Notes: generated from the sequence alone by a model not told the origin. Shown: positions 22,010-35,723, numbered from the stretch's first letter. The stretch: DNA of 64,000 nt from Scalesia atractyloides (GCA_947069175.1 CAMTDV010000022.1:36147476-36211475); one strand, 5' to 3'. Translations and numbers: made by a program.

Positions 22010-24315
22010 ATGATACCGAGTACAGAGGACTCTAAAGTCCAAGTACCAAAGAATCCTGAAAATTATTCCGAGCAAGATTTCCAAAAAATCGAGCTAGATG
22101 CAAAGGCATTTATCATCGTGGCCTCTGCATTGCCAAACGATATCTATGCTGGCCTGTTGCATTGCAACTGTGCAAAGGAATTATGGGATGCTTTGAAAGA
22201 ACAATTCGGTGGAACTGAGGAAGTGATTGAAAACAACAAAGAGGTTCTAAATCAGCAATATGAAACATTTTGTCATGTCAAAGGAGAATCACTAACCCAA
22301 CAATTCAAAAGATTTAGCTGTCTTATTAGTGAATTAAACTGGTGAATGTTACACTTGCAAATTTGACTCAAAATAGTCGTTTTCTTAGATCATTACCAGA
22401 CAGATGGGACACTATAGCTTTTGTAACTAGAAATTCATTTGGGTTCAAAGAAATGAGTCTACTCAACTTCATGGTAGGCTCCTCATTTATGAGAGAGAGC
22501 TGAACCAGAAAAGGAAGCTATAATAGTCTGGCAAAGTGATTGATGATTATGCATTCGGTAGTACAGCTCTCTTTGGCCAAGGAGAAGTCATTGGCAATAG
22601 TAAGGATCAGAGTTATGATCATTTCATTGATATAACTTCTGGTTTCAATTCTGACCCTTACACACCTAATTACGCATTTGCTGCTAATGGGGAAAGCCAA
22701 ACTGCTGACAACTTATGCTTTGAGTTAAGTGATCTTCAACATTTTGATCCATCAGATTTGGAAGAAATGGACATTTTGCACCAATTTTGTTAAGTGTCAG
22801 AGCTAACAAATAATACAAGAGAACAGGTAGAAAGTTTCTAGGGTTGCATGGGGGAACACAAGTTAGGTTGGATAAGTAAAAAATTAAGTGTTATAAATGT
22901 TATAGGCTAGGACACTTCGCTAGAGAATGTAGGTCTCAATCAACTGGACCAGTTGTCACACATCCTAGCCCTAGACCTCAAAACACTATTCATTATTCCC
23001 AATATACCCCTGCTCCTCACATGCAAAACACTACTCATTTTGCACACCCTGCTACCAATATTCCCATGCAATATGTTCAAACCGCTGTTCCTCATATTCA
23101 GTATGTTCAAGCACCAGCTCCTCAGGTTCAAATGCAACCTGCACAACAAGTGACTCAAACCACTGCTCAGGCAGAGGTTAATCAACAGAGCTTCTTTACT
23201 CAGGCTTTGTTGATTGGAGTAGCTTACCTAAGGATCTGACTGATGAAAACTTTGCTCTAATTGCTGACATTGAAAAGAAATAAAATGAATTTTGCTTTTT
23301 GGCATTAGAGTGAATAGTTGAGGGTGATGAATTTGAAGAGGTGGATCTAAATCTGTTGAGTCTAATGTTCATGATGCAACAATGGTTACAAAAGAAAGTG
23401 TTGATGAAGATGTGAAACCTCTGTCGGGTCCATGGGATGCTAGTGTTTGTGAAGGTGAATGTGATTGTGCCATGATGGCTGCTACTAAGGTATCTCCTCA
23501 GGTCCTAAATGATCTATGTTCAGATAAATGCATCATAGCTTTTGCTAACACAAAAGAAAGGTGAATGCAAACCTTAGGAATAAATTTTAGATGAGGAATT
23601 GCAATTTGAAAAGCTTTCAAAAGAGTTAAAATCAAAATTTCTTGAAAAATATTCTGAAATCAGCAACTTAAAACATGAAACAAGCATAACCAAGGATCAA
23701 CTCCAAACCATGATAGAAAAATATCAGGTTTGCAAGAAGGAGTTGGAATCCACCCAAATCACTTGTGAAAATGGGTGGAACCCTGCAAAGGTTATGAGAT
23801 TTTGTTGGAAAATCAGGTCAAAAGTAACATAAAATTTGGCATAGGATTCAAGAAAAAGACCAAGTTTCTGAAATGTTACTGAAAATAATTCTGGTGTGGT
23901 TGAAATTATTTCAACAAACCTGGTTGGTCAAGAAATCATAGTCACAAATAAAAAGGGAAATAAAATTGTTTTAGAAAGACATGAGGGATCCTCAACTTTT
24001 GAGGAGATTGAAAAATATTAATTCAAACCCACATGGTCTGATGAATGTGAGATTATTGAAAATTTTAAGCCAATGGATTTTTCAACCACTGAATGTGTCA
24101 AAGCACCAAAGGCTAGAATCATTCCTATAACAGACTTGCCAGCAGATGTTACAATATCTGCTGACAAAAAGTCTGAAAAGGGGAAGAAGAAAGAAAAGAT
24201 CAAAACATTGTTTTGTGATTTCTGTGTAAAGAAGAATCATGTTACTAAAAACTGTCTTCTTCTAAGAGTTTATGACATTAACAAAACAGGTGAGATCATT
24301 GATTCTCCAAATTAA
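22010..24315 (+). pseudogene. Copia gag, decayed
   Basis: Several frames together give a gag protein. A capsid-like (UBN2-type) segment lies at 22010-22345 (LWDALKEQFGG and surroundings). A first CX2CX4HX4C zinc knuckle (CYKCYRLGHFAREC) is at 22889-22930. A Pro/Gln/His-rich linker follows (22950-23240), then a Lys/Glu-rich coiled-coil-like segment (23599-23832). A second CX2CX4HX4C motif (CDFCVKKNHVTKNC) is at 24214-24255. Gag packages element RNA into virus-like particles in the cytoplasm. Stops and shifts (for example after 22345, at 22793 and 23832) make it a pseudogene. All zinc ligands are still present. Confidence 0.75.
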
Positions 24316-26506
24316 AATCTGTAATAAAACAAATCATAAAACTCAAGATTGTGTTATCTCAAAAACTTTGATGTGAAAAAGAATGAGTATAAATCCAAAA
24401 CACTAGAGAGTTCAAAGACAAGTACTGCAAAAGAAAAGTCTAAATAGACCTTTGTGCCTGTTGAAACATCTGTAAGCACTGAACAAAACCTCTGCTCCCA
24501 AAGAGGTGCAGGTAACAGATGCTCCACCTAACAACCGTACCCAAGAGGATATGGCCAACCAAATTAACAAAAGGTACCTCTTAGTTATGACGGTTACGAA
24601 AAGCTCTCAAAACCAAGAGTGAATAGGCATCCTCATGGTTACTATCATCTAACAGGATATGGGCCTCAATAGATGTTACAAAGATTTGTTCAAACCTCTG
24701 CTCATTCTTCCAAATTTGAGGCTGACATGTTTATGACCCCTTCCAAAGCGATTTGGCTTTGGAAACCCATCTGAATTAATTATTTACCATTGTGCAGCGA
24801 GCTTCTACTTGCCTTGATAGTTTATGATATGTAGATAATGGAGGCTTCAGGCATATCATAGGATGTAGAGCCCTTCTCAAAGACTTTATGGCTCATGGAC
24901 GGGGTGATATATCTTTTGGTAATAATTCAAAAGGGAAGGTACTCGGGTCAGGAACAGTTTAGGCTGGGAAGCTCAAATTTGAAAATGTCAATCTTATCGA
25001 TAATCTGAAATTTAATCTTCTTAGTGTTCCACAAATGAGTAACAGAGGCTATGGGTCATTCTTCACTAAGAAAACTTGTCAGATTGTTGGGCTAGAAGTA
25101 GTTAAAAAGATTGATCAAATCATAGCCGAGAGCAAAGCACAACTTGTTGCTCATAGGAGTGGTAATGTGTATGTGGTTAATATGTTGAAGGATAATCCAA
25201 TGGCTGATGCTTGTCTGTTCTCAACTACCTCTAACAAAGAGACAGAACTATGGCACAGAAGACTTGGACACAGAAATCTGACAACTATCACCACACTCTC
25301 TAAACAAGGCCTTGTAAGAGGCTTAGCACAAAAACTTTTCACAAAAGAAGAACGTTGGGTTTCCAGTTTAAAAGGAAAACAATATAAAAGTTCTTATAAA
25401 TCAATTGGTGAGTCAAAAACAAGTCACGAGCCATGGTAAAAAGAAATATTGTCTTGTAACTGTTGATGATTTTTCAGGGTTTACATGAGCTTACTTTTGC
25501 ACTCCAAGGATGAGACTACAGGCATCTTGCAAGGATTTATGAAACAAGTTGAAAAGCAATTTGACCTACCAGTAAAAGTCTTCAGGAATGACAATGGCAC
25601 AGACTTTAAAAATAAGGAGTTGGATAAGTTCTGTGTGTCAAAAGGAATTGTAAGGCAGTACAACATTCCAAGAACACCAGAACAAAATGGGGTGGTTGAA
25701 AGGAAAAACGAGACTTTAATTGAAGCTGCTAGAACCCTGCTTGCAGAATCTGGTTTACCCTTGTCCTTTTGGGTAGAGGCTATAAACACTTCTTGTTATG
25801 TTCAAAACAGAGTTTTAATCAACCCTAGACATCAATCTACTGCTTATGAAACTCTGGTCAAGATCAAACCACCGATCCCCTATTTTAAAATCTTTGGCTA
25901 CCCATGCTTTATTCTAAACTTAAAAGATTCAATTTCAAAACTTGCAACCAAAGTAGACTGTGGTTGTTTTCTGGGATACTCAACCACTGCTAAAGCCTAC
26001 AGTGTCTTTAATTCAAGGACTATTTGTGTGGAAGAGACTTTGAATGTAAAGTTCAATGAACTTTCTTCATTAAAAATCCCAACAAATCCTGCTGAACTTT
26101 TTGATTTAGACAAATTCACTTTTGAATCTGTGTCTGTTAAGACTGACCATGCAGGTACACCACAGTCTCCACAACATGATTATGGATATGGCATTGTGAT
26201 TCCAAAGTATAAAGTCTCATCCACCATCAACAACTGTGAAAACTCTGCCACTGCCGGATTAACCACTACTGTTCCTCAATCCTCTGCCATCTCATCAACC
26301 ATAACCTCTGTTGATAAAAGTCCAACCACTGTGGATGAAAATCATCATGTTCTCACACCTCTCTCACCAATACCTCCACCTCCATTTCAAACAGATGTTG
26401 ACTCTTCAAAATTGCCAATAGATGTTAGCTCAGATGATTCACGTCTGCAGCCTTCACTTCAAAATGTCATCATTCCATACAAGGGAGATCTAATCTACCT
26501 TAAAAA
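24316..26506 (+). pseudogene. Copia protease and integrase, interrupted
   Basis: The protease region near 24830-25030 keeps RHIIG and SFGNNSKGK, but the active-site DSG triplet reads DNG and an in-frame stop follows. The 134-codon frame at 25035-25439 holds the GAG-pre-integrase motif LWHRRLGHRNL. After a break, 25485-26506 encodes the integrase core with FRNDNGTDF and NGVVERKNETLIE, so the second Asp and the Glu of the DDE triad survive. A long Ser/Thr/Pro-rich linker follows. The frame is broken at 26506 by a solo LTR and resumes after it. Integrase would insert the cDNA into host chromosomes. Confidence 0.8.
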
Positions 26507-27308
26507 TGTGACAACTGGCAGTTTCCGGTCTTAATCAAGCGCATAAAAAACAGTAATACCATATAAACTAGCGTAATTAGACGTAAATTAACTCGATCAG
26601 GCCTTTGGAGAGCCTAGGAACGTCTACTAGATTCACATTACGCGAATTGGCGACAATCGAGAACTTTAACGCGAAATTGAACGATAAGCGAACTGATGCT
26701 GAACAAATGCTGACAACGCCTAAAAATACGAATTTTGTACTTGCATTTGTCGTACAGTTATAATTACGCGATAAAAGTTGATCGTTGAACGTCGTAAAGC
26801 ACAACGCGGAGGTTTCGCGAAAAATCGAGACGCACCGACAACAAAACGGAAGCAACAGACTAGAAATTACGTCTAAATAATAATATATTATGATATATTT
26901 AGCTTCATAATTGAATTTTATTATTCGTGGTCGAGAACGGATCGAAGAACGGACAAGAAATGGCAAACAGGGCAATTACGCGATTTTTAACGCAACGAAC
27001 GGATTACGCGTCAAAACCCGACCCCGATATAATTTAATACGTTTTCAAGTCTAAACGAATAGATTTCGATAAATAGCAACACTCGGATCGAAAAACGGAC
27101 TATAGATGGCGATCGTAGAGATTTTACGCAAATTTTAACGAACCCGACAAACCGTCACGTCAACCGGTCGACTAAAGACAACATTTACGTGTTTTTGAAC
27201 GCATTACGACATAACAAAATGCTCGGTTTCAAAAACGGGCTTCAGATACGTGTTTAGGCTCGAATACGCACTAACGGGCCTTGGGCCCGACCCAATTAAA
27301 AACCCTAG

Positions 27309-27316
27309 TATTTATG
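27309..27316 (+). promoter_or_regulatory. Possible TATA element of the solo LTR
   Basis: TATTTATG lies about 800 bp into the LTR, followed by a C/T-rich leader. Similar positions carry TATA boxes in the other gypsy LTRs here. The match to TATAAA is weak. Confidence 0.3.
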
Positions 27317-27535
27317 CTTCTTTTTTTCCCTCATTTCACATTCAAAACCCTAGCCCCTTCACACAAAACTCTCTGCCCCTCTCTCCTGTTCGAATCCGGT
27401 CACCGGATTCCGGTGACCTCCGGCGACCCATGTCTCTGATCACCCACTCCAGCTACACACACCACACGGCAAACCACCTCTTCGTTAAACTCACACACAC
27501 CCGCATTCATACCCGCATACATACAGACAGTTAGG

Positions 27536-27596
27536 GAGAGAGAGCGAGACTGCAGAGAGGGAGAGAGAGAATGGGCGAGAGAGAGAGAGAGAGATC
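27536..27596. repeat. GA-rich microsatellite
   Basis: Interrupted (GA)n stretch directly downstream of the C/T-rich leader of the solo LTR. Similar GAGAGA tracts follow the TATA regions at 451-482 and 43029-43058. Confidence 0.7.
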
Positions 27597-30082
27597 GGGC
27601 GGCTGCGGCGCAGCTTCGCGGCGGCAGCCGTCGTGTTTCTGATGGGCGACCAGCGGCGGTCTTGTACCGGTTAGACGGCGACGATGTCGCGGGTAGTGGT
27701 GGTTGTTTTGGTTCCCGGGTTCGGTCGGGATTGGTTGGGTTGGGTTGGTTTTCGATCGACGAACAGAGGCGATCTCGGTGGCGGCATGGTGGTTCAAGCG
27801 AAAGAAAGACATCTGAAAAGTAAATAACTAAGTCGACGTACGCTATCTTCGGATAATCACTAAGTTAATACCGAGCCGTCGTTAATTATACAAAATCGGA
27901 AATATTAAATTGGCAAAACATAATATTCGAAACACGATGAAAAACCATATATAATTTTGTTTGCGAGATTGCAGGTTGTGTTTTGGTAAATAAATCGACA
28001 AATAATATTGTCGGGATCGTCCAAAAACAGAGGAAACTCTGCCCCATTTTCGTAAAATTCGTAAAACAAAAACGCGACATATTTCAAAGGTTTAACGTCC
28101 GATTTCAAACGATTTTTATAAAATAAATATTAACATATATATTTATTTTAACGACGCCTACAAATCGACGGATAACTTTTCAACACGCGCGACTACAAGG
28201 CAACAAGTTTCGGCGATTCGTTACAATCGAGAATAAATATTTACATATAATTCGAAACGCCAAAATTTCCAAAACGCTTTTACAAGACGAATACAAGGCG
28301 CGTATTATTTCAAATGACAGAATTCCGAGATTGTATTACAAGAATATTATATATATATTCAAATGTGTGGCGTTGAATACTTTTATAAAATAAATATAGT
28401 TATATTTATTTCTAACGTCGACGACGCGAACACGTACGAATACTTTCGAATGATATTATAACAATGGTATATTGTTTATATTCGATTCAAACGTCTAACG
28501 AAGTGCGACACGATACGGACGCTTGCGCGAATACGGAATGTATTATTTATACGGATATATAGACAAGTATACATATACATCATGTCTTACGAAAACTACG
28601 AAGTAGTTATGATTTCATGAAATATAGTTATGTTTAGATGTAAACATATATTTCAAGTCGCTCGAAAACTAAGACAATTCTAAGAAAACCATAGGTTGGT
28701 TAACCGAGTTAAGTCAATAACACATTCATAGAATCGTATGAGTAATGATTCGGTAGAGCTCGGTATTACGTAGTATAGCTACGTCATTCTTAGAAACTTT
28801 CGAGTTATTCTGTTTTAGGAATACACTAGATTGCATGCTAGCAAGTCAAGTTGTGGAGACAACACTACGGAAATCACATTAAGCTAGCTTTGCACAAGGA
28901 AATCAAGGTGAGTTCATACCCCCACTTTTTACCGTTTCACATTTTATAAATGTTTTCGGGGTTGAAAGACATGCAAGTTTTGCGAAAGCAAACAATGTTT
29001 CGATGAAACGAAAATCATGTATTTCTAAACCATATTACAAACAGATTTCAATGAACTCAAATGGTTTATGAAAGGTTTATGCTAAACTTACCGGTTTTCA
29101 CAGCTGTACAAAGCTTTTCGAAACATGCATGAGTTTTATGACTAGTGACGGGATTGTCATAGTCACAACTAGGGGGCGGGGCCCCAATTTTACAAAAGAA
29201 CATGGGCTAATCACAAGAAAACATGGGCTAGGCCTAGAAATCACAAAAGGACATGGGCTAGGCCCAAAATCACAAAAGAACATGGGCTATGCCCAATAAC
29301 ACAGATTTATAACAATTGGTATGTAGCTATGGGATTAGATTATAGCAGATCACTGTGCGTAAGTAGGGGAATAACAATAGTAACCATTAATCAGGTAGTG
29401 ACCAAGGTGCAAAAGGTATAGATCTATCGAGTTTGAGACACGCTCCACTCCTGGTATGATAACCGGTTAGGAGTGCTTTTGTGATCCCAAAATGTCAAAG
29501 AAGTCTTGGTTTGGTTACTTACTTATGGCACATAGGTCGGTGTATTAGCTACACACTGACGATCCTTAGATTCCATAGGAAAACTACATACTACGATTTC
29601 TATACCTGTTTACAAAGATAACAAAAAATATTTCAATACCGGTTTATTTACAGATACGATTGAAAATATTTTATCACCGCTTTATAAACATAATAGTCAT
29701 ATGCATGGATTTGCAAACAACATGGAAAAAAATTCAATATTGTTATACAGATATGACATTTCAAATGCTTTGGGATACTATGATCCCACAAACCGATTTT
29801 TCGAATGCAAGACTTTCAAATGTTTTATGACTCATTTGAAATAAAAACAAACAAACTATGAACTCCCCAACTTTATGTTGACTTTTCGCATGTTCTTTCT
29901 CAGGTTTAATTACAAGTATGGCACAGTTGGGATAGTGGAACCCATGGGGATTCGAGTAGTTAGCGGGTGTTCATTTACTAGAAACCTTAGCCATCACGTC
30001 TGCTCCGCTGTGCGATGAAGATGCCATTCGGTTCACGCCCCGGCTCTGATGCGAATGGATAACACGGGGGTGTGACAAAAAA

Positions 30083-31697
30083 CCAGCCATCTGACCTTAT
30101 CATTAGAAACATAAATGAAGCCGTGCTCACCAGAAGTGATTCCCAAAACATTTGTCTTTTTGCTGGTTTCCTATCTCTCACACAACCTGTCAAGTACCAA
30201 GAGGCATTGAAAGACAACAAATGGGTAGAAGCTATGCAAGAAGAGCTCCTCCAGTTTGAAAGACAACAAGTATGGGAACTTGTACCATTGCCAAAGGATA
30301 TATATCCAATTGGCACAAAATGGGTCTTCAAAAACAAAACTGATGAAAGGGGTATTGTTGTTAAGAATAAAGCTAGGCTTGTGGTTCAAGGCTACATACA
30401 AGAAGAAGGCATTGATTATGATGAAACCTTTGCTCTTGTAGCAAGATTAGAAGCCATCAGATTGTTCTTAGCCTTTGCTGCCAACCACAACATCAAGGTG
30501 TTTCAAATGGATATAAAGAGCGCATTTTGTATTGTAAGATCAAAGAAGAGGTATATGTTTGTTAACCTCATGGCTTTGAAGATGCATTTTATCCTAATCA
30601 TGTCTACAAGCTTAACAAAGCTTTGTAAAGCACCTAGAGCCTTGGTATGAAACTTTTTCCACCTTTCTCTTGTCCATTGGTTTTTCGAGGGGTAAAATTG
30701 ACAAAACCTTATTTTTGAAATGGAAAGAAAAGGATTTGATGCTTGTCCAAATTTATGTGGATGATATCATTTTTGGATCCACATGCACAGCCATGTGTGA
30801 ATAGTTTAGAAACTCATGGCATCAGAATTTGAAATGAGTGCAATGGGTGAGCTCCAATGTTTTCTTGGTCTCCAAGTAAAATAGTTGCAAAATGGTACAT
30901 TCATTCATCAAAGTAAATATGTCAAAGAACTACTTAAAAAATTTGATATGAATGATTGCAAACCATGTAGCACAACCATGGCAACCACAAAGCTTGTCAC
31001 TGTTGATGAAAAAGATGACTTGGTTGATCAAACTCTTTATAGAAGCATGATAGGTTCTTTATTGTACCTAACTGCATCAAGGCCAGACATCATGTTTGTA
31101 ACATATGTTTGTGCTAGATCCTAGTCATCACCTAGGAAGTCCAATCTTATTGCTGTAAAAAGGATATTCAGATACATAAAAGGTGCTCCCACACTTGGTA
31201 TCTGGTATCCAGCTAATGGAAATATTGAGCTTTCAGGTTTCTCAGACAGTGATTTTGTTGGATGTAAACCACAAGGAAGTCCACTTCAGGAGGCTGTCAA
31301 TTCCTAGGCAATTGCTTAGTGTCTTGGCAGAGCAAAAAAGCAGGTTGCAGTATCAACATCCACAGCAGAGGCTGAATATATTGCTGCTGCAAGCTACACT
31401 GCTCAACTCCTGTGGCTTCAGAATTAGTTATCGGGTTTTGGTGTAATTGCTTTAAAGACTACTCTCATGTTAGATAATCAAGTAGCTGAAAACATCATTA
31501 AAAATCCAGTCTCTCATTCTACCACCAAGCACATTGACATCAGACATCACTTTGTGAGAGATTTCTATGAAAAAGGTTTGATTTCTCTTCATCATGTTCC
31601 AACTAAAGATCAACTGGTAGATGTTCTAACAAAAGCATTAGATACATCTACCTTTGAAAGTCAGATCTCTAGGATTTGCATGCTAAACATGGAATAA
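30083..31697 (+). pseudogene. Copia reverse transcriptase and RNase H, decayed
   Basis: The frame from about 30083 to 30530 encodes the RT start (WVEAMQEELLQFE, GTKWVFKNK, ARLVVQGY, FQMDIKSAF). After breaks near 30530-30740 the catalytic motif YVDDIIFGST is intact (about 30750-30780). FIHQSKYVKELLKKF and RSMIGSLLYLTASRPDIMF follow (30885-31124). RNase H (31140-31690) shows ASTSTAEAEY-like residues in a shifted frame, then STTKHIDIRHHF and a stop at 31695-31697. RT copies the genomic RNA and RNase H removes it. At least four frame breaks make it non-functional. Confidence 0.8.
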
Positions 31698-32103
31698 AAA
31701 CAAATTTTTGGGTTCCAAGTGTAAAAAGCATTAAAATGTGTTCAGAAAATAAACTTCCATCCATAAAAATAGCTAAAGTTGAAATTTTTCAATAAATCTC
31801 TAAAAGTCTGTTCACAATACTGTTTCTCAAAACCTCTACTTGGCATGAAAATCTATCTGTTGCTGAAAGTGTATCCCTTGTTTCTACTTCCACTATTGGT
31901 GAAACCACTGTTTTCCCATTCCACTGATAATCTGTCCTTTGATAGTGTAAAATCTCCACTGATCATTCCTCTATTCAGAACTGCTACTGGAGACATTCCT
32001 CTATTCAGAACCACTGCTGGTTTCCAACAGCAGTTTCAAAACAACTGTCATCCCCATTATCCAACAGAGTTTACACGTGTATAGATTATAGCCATCAGAT
32101 CTT
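31698..32103 (+). other. Spacer between copia pol and third ORF
   Basis: About 400 bp without a recognisable domain. A 101-codon ORF (31779-32084) is Phe/Leu/Ser-rich and probably fortuitous. A short duplication (CATTCCTCTATTCAGAAC) occurs near 31965 and 31994. Confidence 0.5.
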
Positions 32104-35100
32104 TTGAAAACCAAGCCACGTCAGCATTCACTTTTCCCCTTTATAAACCCTGTTTCATCTAAACAGAGTTTCCACTTGCCATTTCAATTTCAAAAACAAA
32201 AAACTCTCATATATTTCTCCATTACTTTCTTTCTTTTCAAAACCCTAATCACTCACTTCTTCACCATGAATCTCATTATCAAAACTCTCCACAACTACCT
32301 TCCAATACTCGAAAAAACCAATAATAACACTGTGTTTCACTCCATGATTGATGTTCTACAAACATCATCATATAAAGATGTGTTACTCGTAAAAGCACCA
32401 ATCTATATTGACACCCTCCACCACTTTTGGGCAAATGCTAAAAGCCCTTTGCCATCACTTCCAAAATTGGACAATCACTTGTTCAAATTTCTCCATCTAC
32501 CATTTCCACCACTTTCGGTCTTAATGACCTTGATGACCCTACTTCTTTCTCAAAGAAAGATTTACGCGCAGAATTCATTAAGCAAGGATATGAAGGTCAG
32601 TTATCTAGTATTACTATTTTCAAACTTGAATTTCCCGCTGACATGAAATTCTTTTTCCATGCCCTTTTACTTTGCTTGTCAGCCAAAACAACTGCTTTCA
32701 ATGAAATACCTTTAAATATTCAATACCTGGGTTATGCTACTTTAACCAAATCCAAATTTAACTTTTCTCAGGTACTGTTTTCTGATTTGGTTGCAAATTT
32801 TAATAATCTTAAAATGGGTAAAGCTCTTTTGATACACCCTAGGTTGTTGAGTTTCTATTACAAAAACATGTTTCTGAATCTGATTTTTAACAAGGTGTCA
32901 TCTGTGAAGTTAGCAACCTTAAACACGAAACTTTTACTAGACTCTCAACACGAAAACCTAAGGTGTTGAAAACTAAAGCAACAGAGACTAAGTAGATTTT
33001 GACTACTTCTATAACCATTGTTCCTTCCTCTGTTGTTGAGCCCACTGCTCCTTGTGACATGGCACTACAACCAGTGTTGTGCAACCCAACCAGTTAAAAC
33101 CAAAAAGAAACCCACCAAATCCACCAAGCCCACCAAATCCACCAAGCCCACCAAACACCACAAAAAGGTAGCTCTGGAAGATGAGATCCTATATGTCTTA
33201 CTTGTGACAACACCAAAGTCACTTACAACCACTACGCTACTTCCTCACAATAGTTGTTTCAAAGATCTCCACCATCACAAGCTCCTCTTGCTTCCTCACA
33301 AAAGGAACAAGTTGTAATCACAGGGACACCACAATATGAGGCAGATGATTCAATTGAACATTTGTTCTCCAGCCCCTCTCCCAGGGCTATGTCTCTTTCT
33401 ACTCCCCTACCCATCTCTCCAATCCCACCCACTTTTATACCTTTGCTTGAAGCAATAAAGAAAACTCAGACACTTAGCAGTCCCTCTCACTCACCCATTA
33501 AAAAGAGTTAATCTCCACACTTGACTGCATCTGAGACAACTCTATCTGCTAGCCCACAGGCAATTGAAGAGGTTACACCCCAAGAGTTACATGTAACTCT
33601 TGGTGATAATTCAAGTGAAGCAACTACTACAACTATTGCTACAACAGTGGCTCAGTTGGACAGTAGTTACATACATAAGACTACCTTGAAGTCAACAACT
33701 GTTGAGGCTACAATCGTATCTTCAAAGCCAGTTGAAGTCCCAGAACAAGAACAAGGGGCATTTAGGTCTGATACTATGGAGTTTTCTCCTGTAGAAGATC
33801 CAAATACAACTACCTCTGGTAGGAATTCAGATGATCATATTAGATTGGTGATGAATTAACGTATAAAGAATTGACGATAGGATGTCTTCCATGAAATCAT
33901 CAATTGATGACATCAAAACCATGATGAAGCTACTCCTACAAAACTCCCAACATCAACCATCTTCCACACCAAATGCTGATGAGCTATGGAAGGTTCTCCA
34001 ACCAGTCCTCCTAGCTCAGAGACAATTAGATAATATTCAGCATGAAGCTCAAATGCAAATGATCCACAACATGGTCGAGGATAGATATAAAGATACTTAA
34101 GCTGCTATAAAAGCCATCAACGACCACTTTTTGAAAACTACTGGCTCTGCCCCGGTTATCATTCTTCAAGATGATGCCAAAAGGGGGGAGAAAGATTCTT
34201 TGAGGAAGATGCAGCCTGATTCCAAAGTTAAATCACAGGTGTAACAACAGCCAGCAACCACTATAAACTCTCTTGAAGCATCCAAAGCATCTTTGGGCAA
34301 AGAAATTGATGAGACATTAAACCAAAAAGCTGAAAGGATTGCTATAGAAAAACATAAACGATAAGATACACTTGAAGCCAAAGCTTTAATGCTTATTGAA
34401 GAAGAAAAGGCTAAGCAGTTGGAAAAGGAAGATATTGGTACTTCAAGGCAAAGAAGGTTTGCTAGAAAAGCAAGACAACCAACTCCCATCTCTACTATAA
34501 ACACTGTTGAAACCACTACTGAAACCACTAGTAATGTATCCTCTGTCACCCTAACCACAGCAGATGTTAGGACAAATGTTGTAACAGCAGATGCTGGAAC
34601 AACAGATGTTCCAACAGATCTTGTTCAAACCACTGCTTTAATCACCTTTCCAACCACAACTGAACCACTGCCCACACCATCCCAATTCCCACACATCCAC
34701 CTTCTCCATAAATTAAATTCCAATGCAAAAGAAAAATTTGTTATTGATGATGAAGAAGAAAGCCAATCACCACTTCCTACTTCATCACATTCTACTCCAC
34801 AACCATCATCATCACTACCACATACTGAAACACCATTTCCCCCATTTCCAATCATGCACCTATCCTCCTCATTCCTTCCGTGGGTTCATTATACCCATTG
34901 GAAATTTTTGTAGTCAAAGAAGAGATTGAAGCTTTTTATAAGATAGAGGATCCTCAAAAGAGAGAATTTCCTTCCTTGCTGGGTATCGAAAGCCTAGGAA
35001 CCTGGATGAATATCTTAAGTTGAAGGCTAGACAGGCTGAATACATTGCAAAAGAAAGATCAAAGCTAAAGATGACAGGGCTTTACAAATCTCCTTGCAAT

Positions 35101-35690
35101 ACCTAATGAGCAAAGTGAGAAGTATTGAAGAATTTTCTAAGGAGTTAAGTAAGTCTATGTCTGAACAGCCAACCACTAATGATCCTAAATTGAAAGAAGA
35201 TTATCTTGATCATGTCATGAAGCATAAGCTTTACAAAGCAACAAGGGCACAATTTAAAGACTGATCGACAAATGAGCTTAAGGAAGAAATTGGAAGAATT
35301 CATTCTATGCTCAAGGATCCTTCAAAGAAGCCTACTCCTCCTGCTTGGAAAAAGGCCAAAATTGAAAGCCAAGACCATGCTCTCAAAACTAAAAGAATGA
35401 AAGCCGAACTTGTTGATGCTCTATATGGAACAACAAGGCAGATTGCTAGATGGCCAGAATCTAAAGTGGTAGATACCTACAGGAGGTTGGAAGAATTAGG
35501 GAAGAAAGATCCTTCTATCCCAAAAAAGGCCAATCTATGATCAATCAACCTTTGCTCTTAAATAGACCCTTGCTCCTAAGACTTGTTGAATCTTAAACTT
35601 GAAAGAGATGTAGAAGACATGATTGCCCTGGACTTTGAACTTCAATTCAAAGGCCAAATAAGGGAATCATTGATGAGAAATAAATATTAG
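32104..35690 (+). pseudogene. SIRE-type third ORF (unknown function), decayed
   Basis: A 3.6-kb region downstream of RNase H holds successive open pieces (32104-32646, 32643-32969, 33018-33317, 33521-33859, 34389-34913, 35307-35540). They form one long decayed ORF. The start is hydrophobic/aromatic (FHSMIDVLQTS). The middle is Ser/Thr/Pro-rich with a nine-base repeat coding Lys-Pro-Thr-Lys-Ser-Thr (33108-33165). Lys/Glu-rich coiled-coil-like stretches lie at 34240-34480, and the leucine-rich C-terminus ends with TAG at 35690. Such ORFs are known downstream of pol in SIRE-lineage elements and have been called envelope-like. I see no convincing signal peptide or transmembrane segment, so I leave the function open. 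Confidence 0.65.
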
Positions 35691-35723
35691 AAATACAGTT
35701 TTTTGTTTTGGCATCATCTATTC

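Larger units (their letters stand above)
26507..30077 (+). repeat. Solo gypsy LTR, 3571 bp, with exact AAAAA duplication
   Basis: It starts TGTGACAACTGG and ends GGGGGTGTGACA. AAAAA occurs at 26502-26506 and 30078-30082, and the copia pol reading frame resumes in register across the gap if one duplication copy is dropped, which confirms the boundaries. No internal element sequence remains. The first 2.1 kb is unusually rich in CpG. A GA-rich tract lies at 27536-27596 and the 3' third resembles 4472-5401. ORFs inside (27250-27534 and others) have no domain. Confidence 0.9.

Noticed and set aside
27250..27812. ORFs of 93-94 codons on both strands near a possible TATA element
   Set aside because: They lie inside a solo LTR, are Pro/Ser/Arg-rich because of local composition and GA repeats, and show no domain.
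32104..35690. Retroviral-type envelope gene
   Set aside because: Position fits the so-called envelope-like ORF of SIRE elements, but I see no clear signal peptide, furin-type site or transmembrane anchor, so the function is left open.
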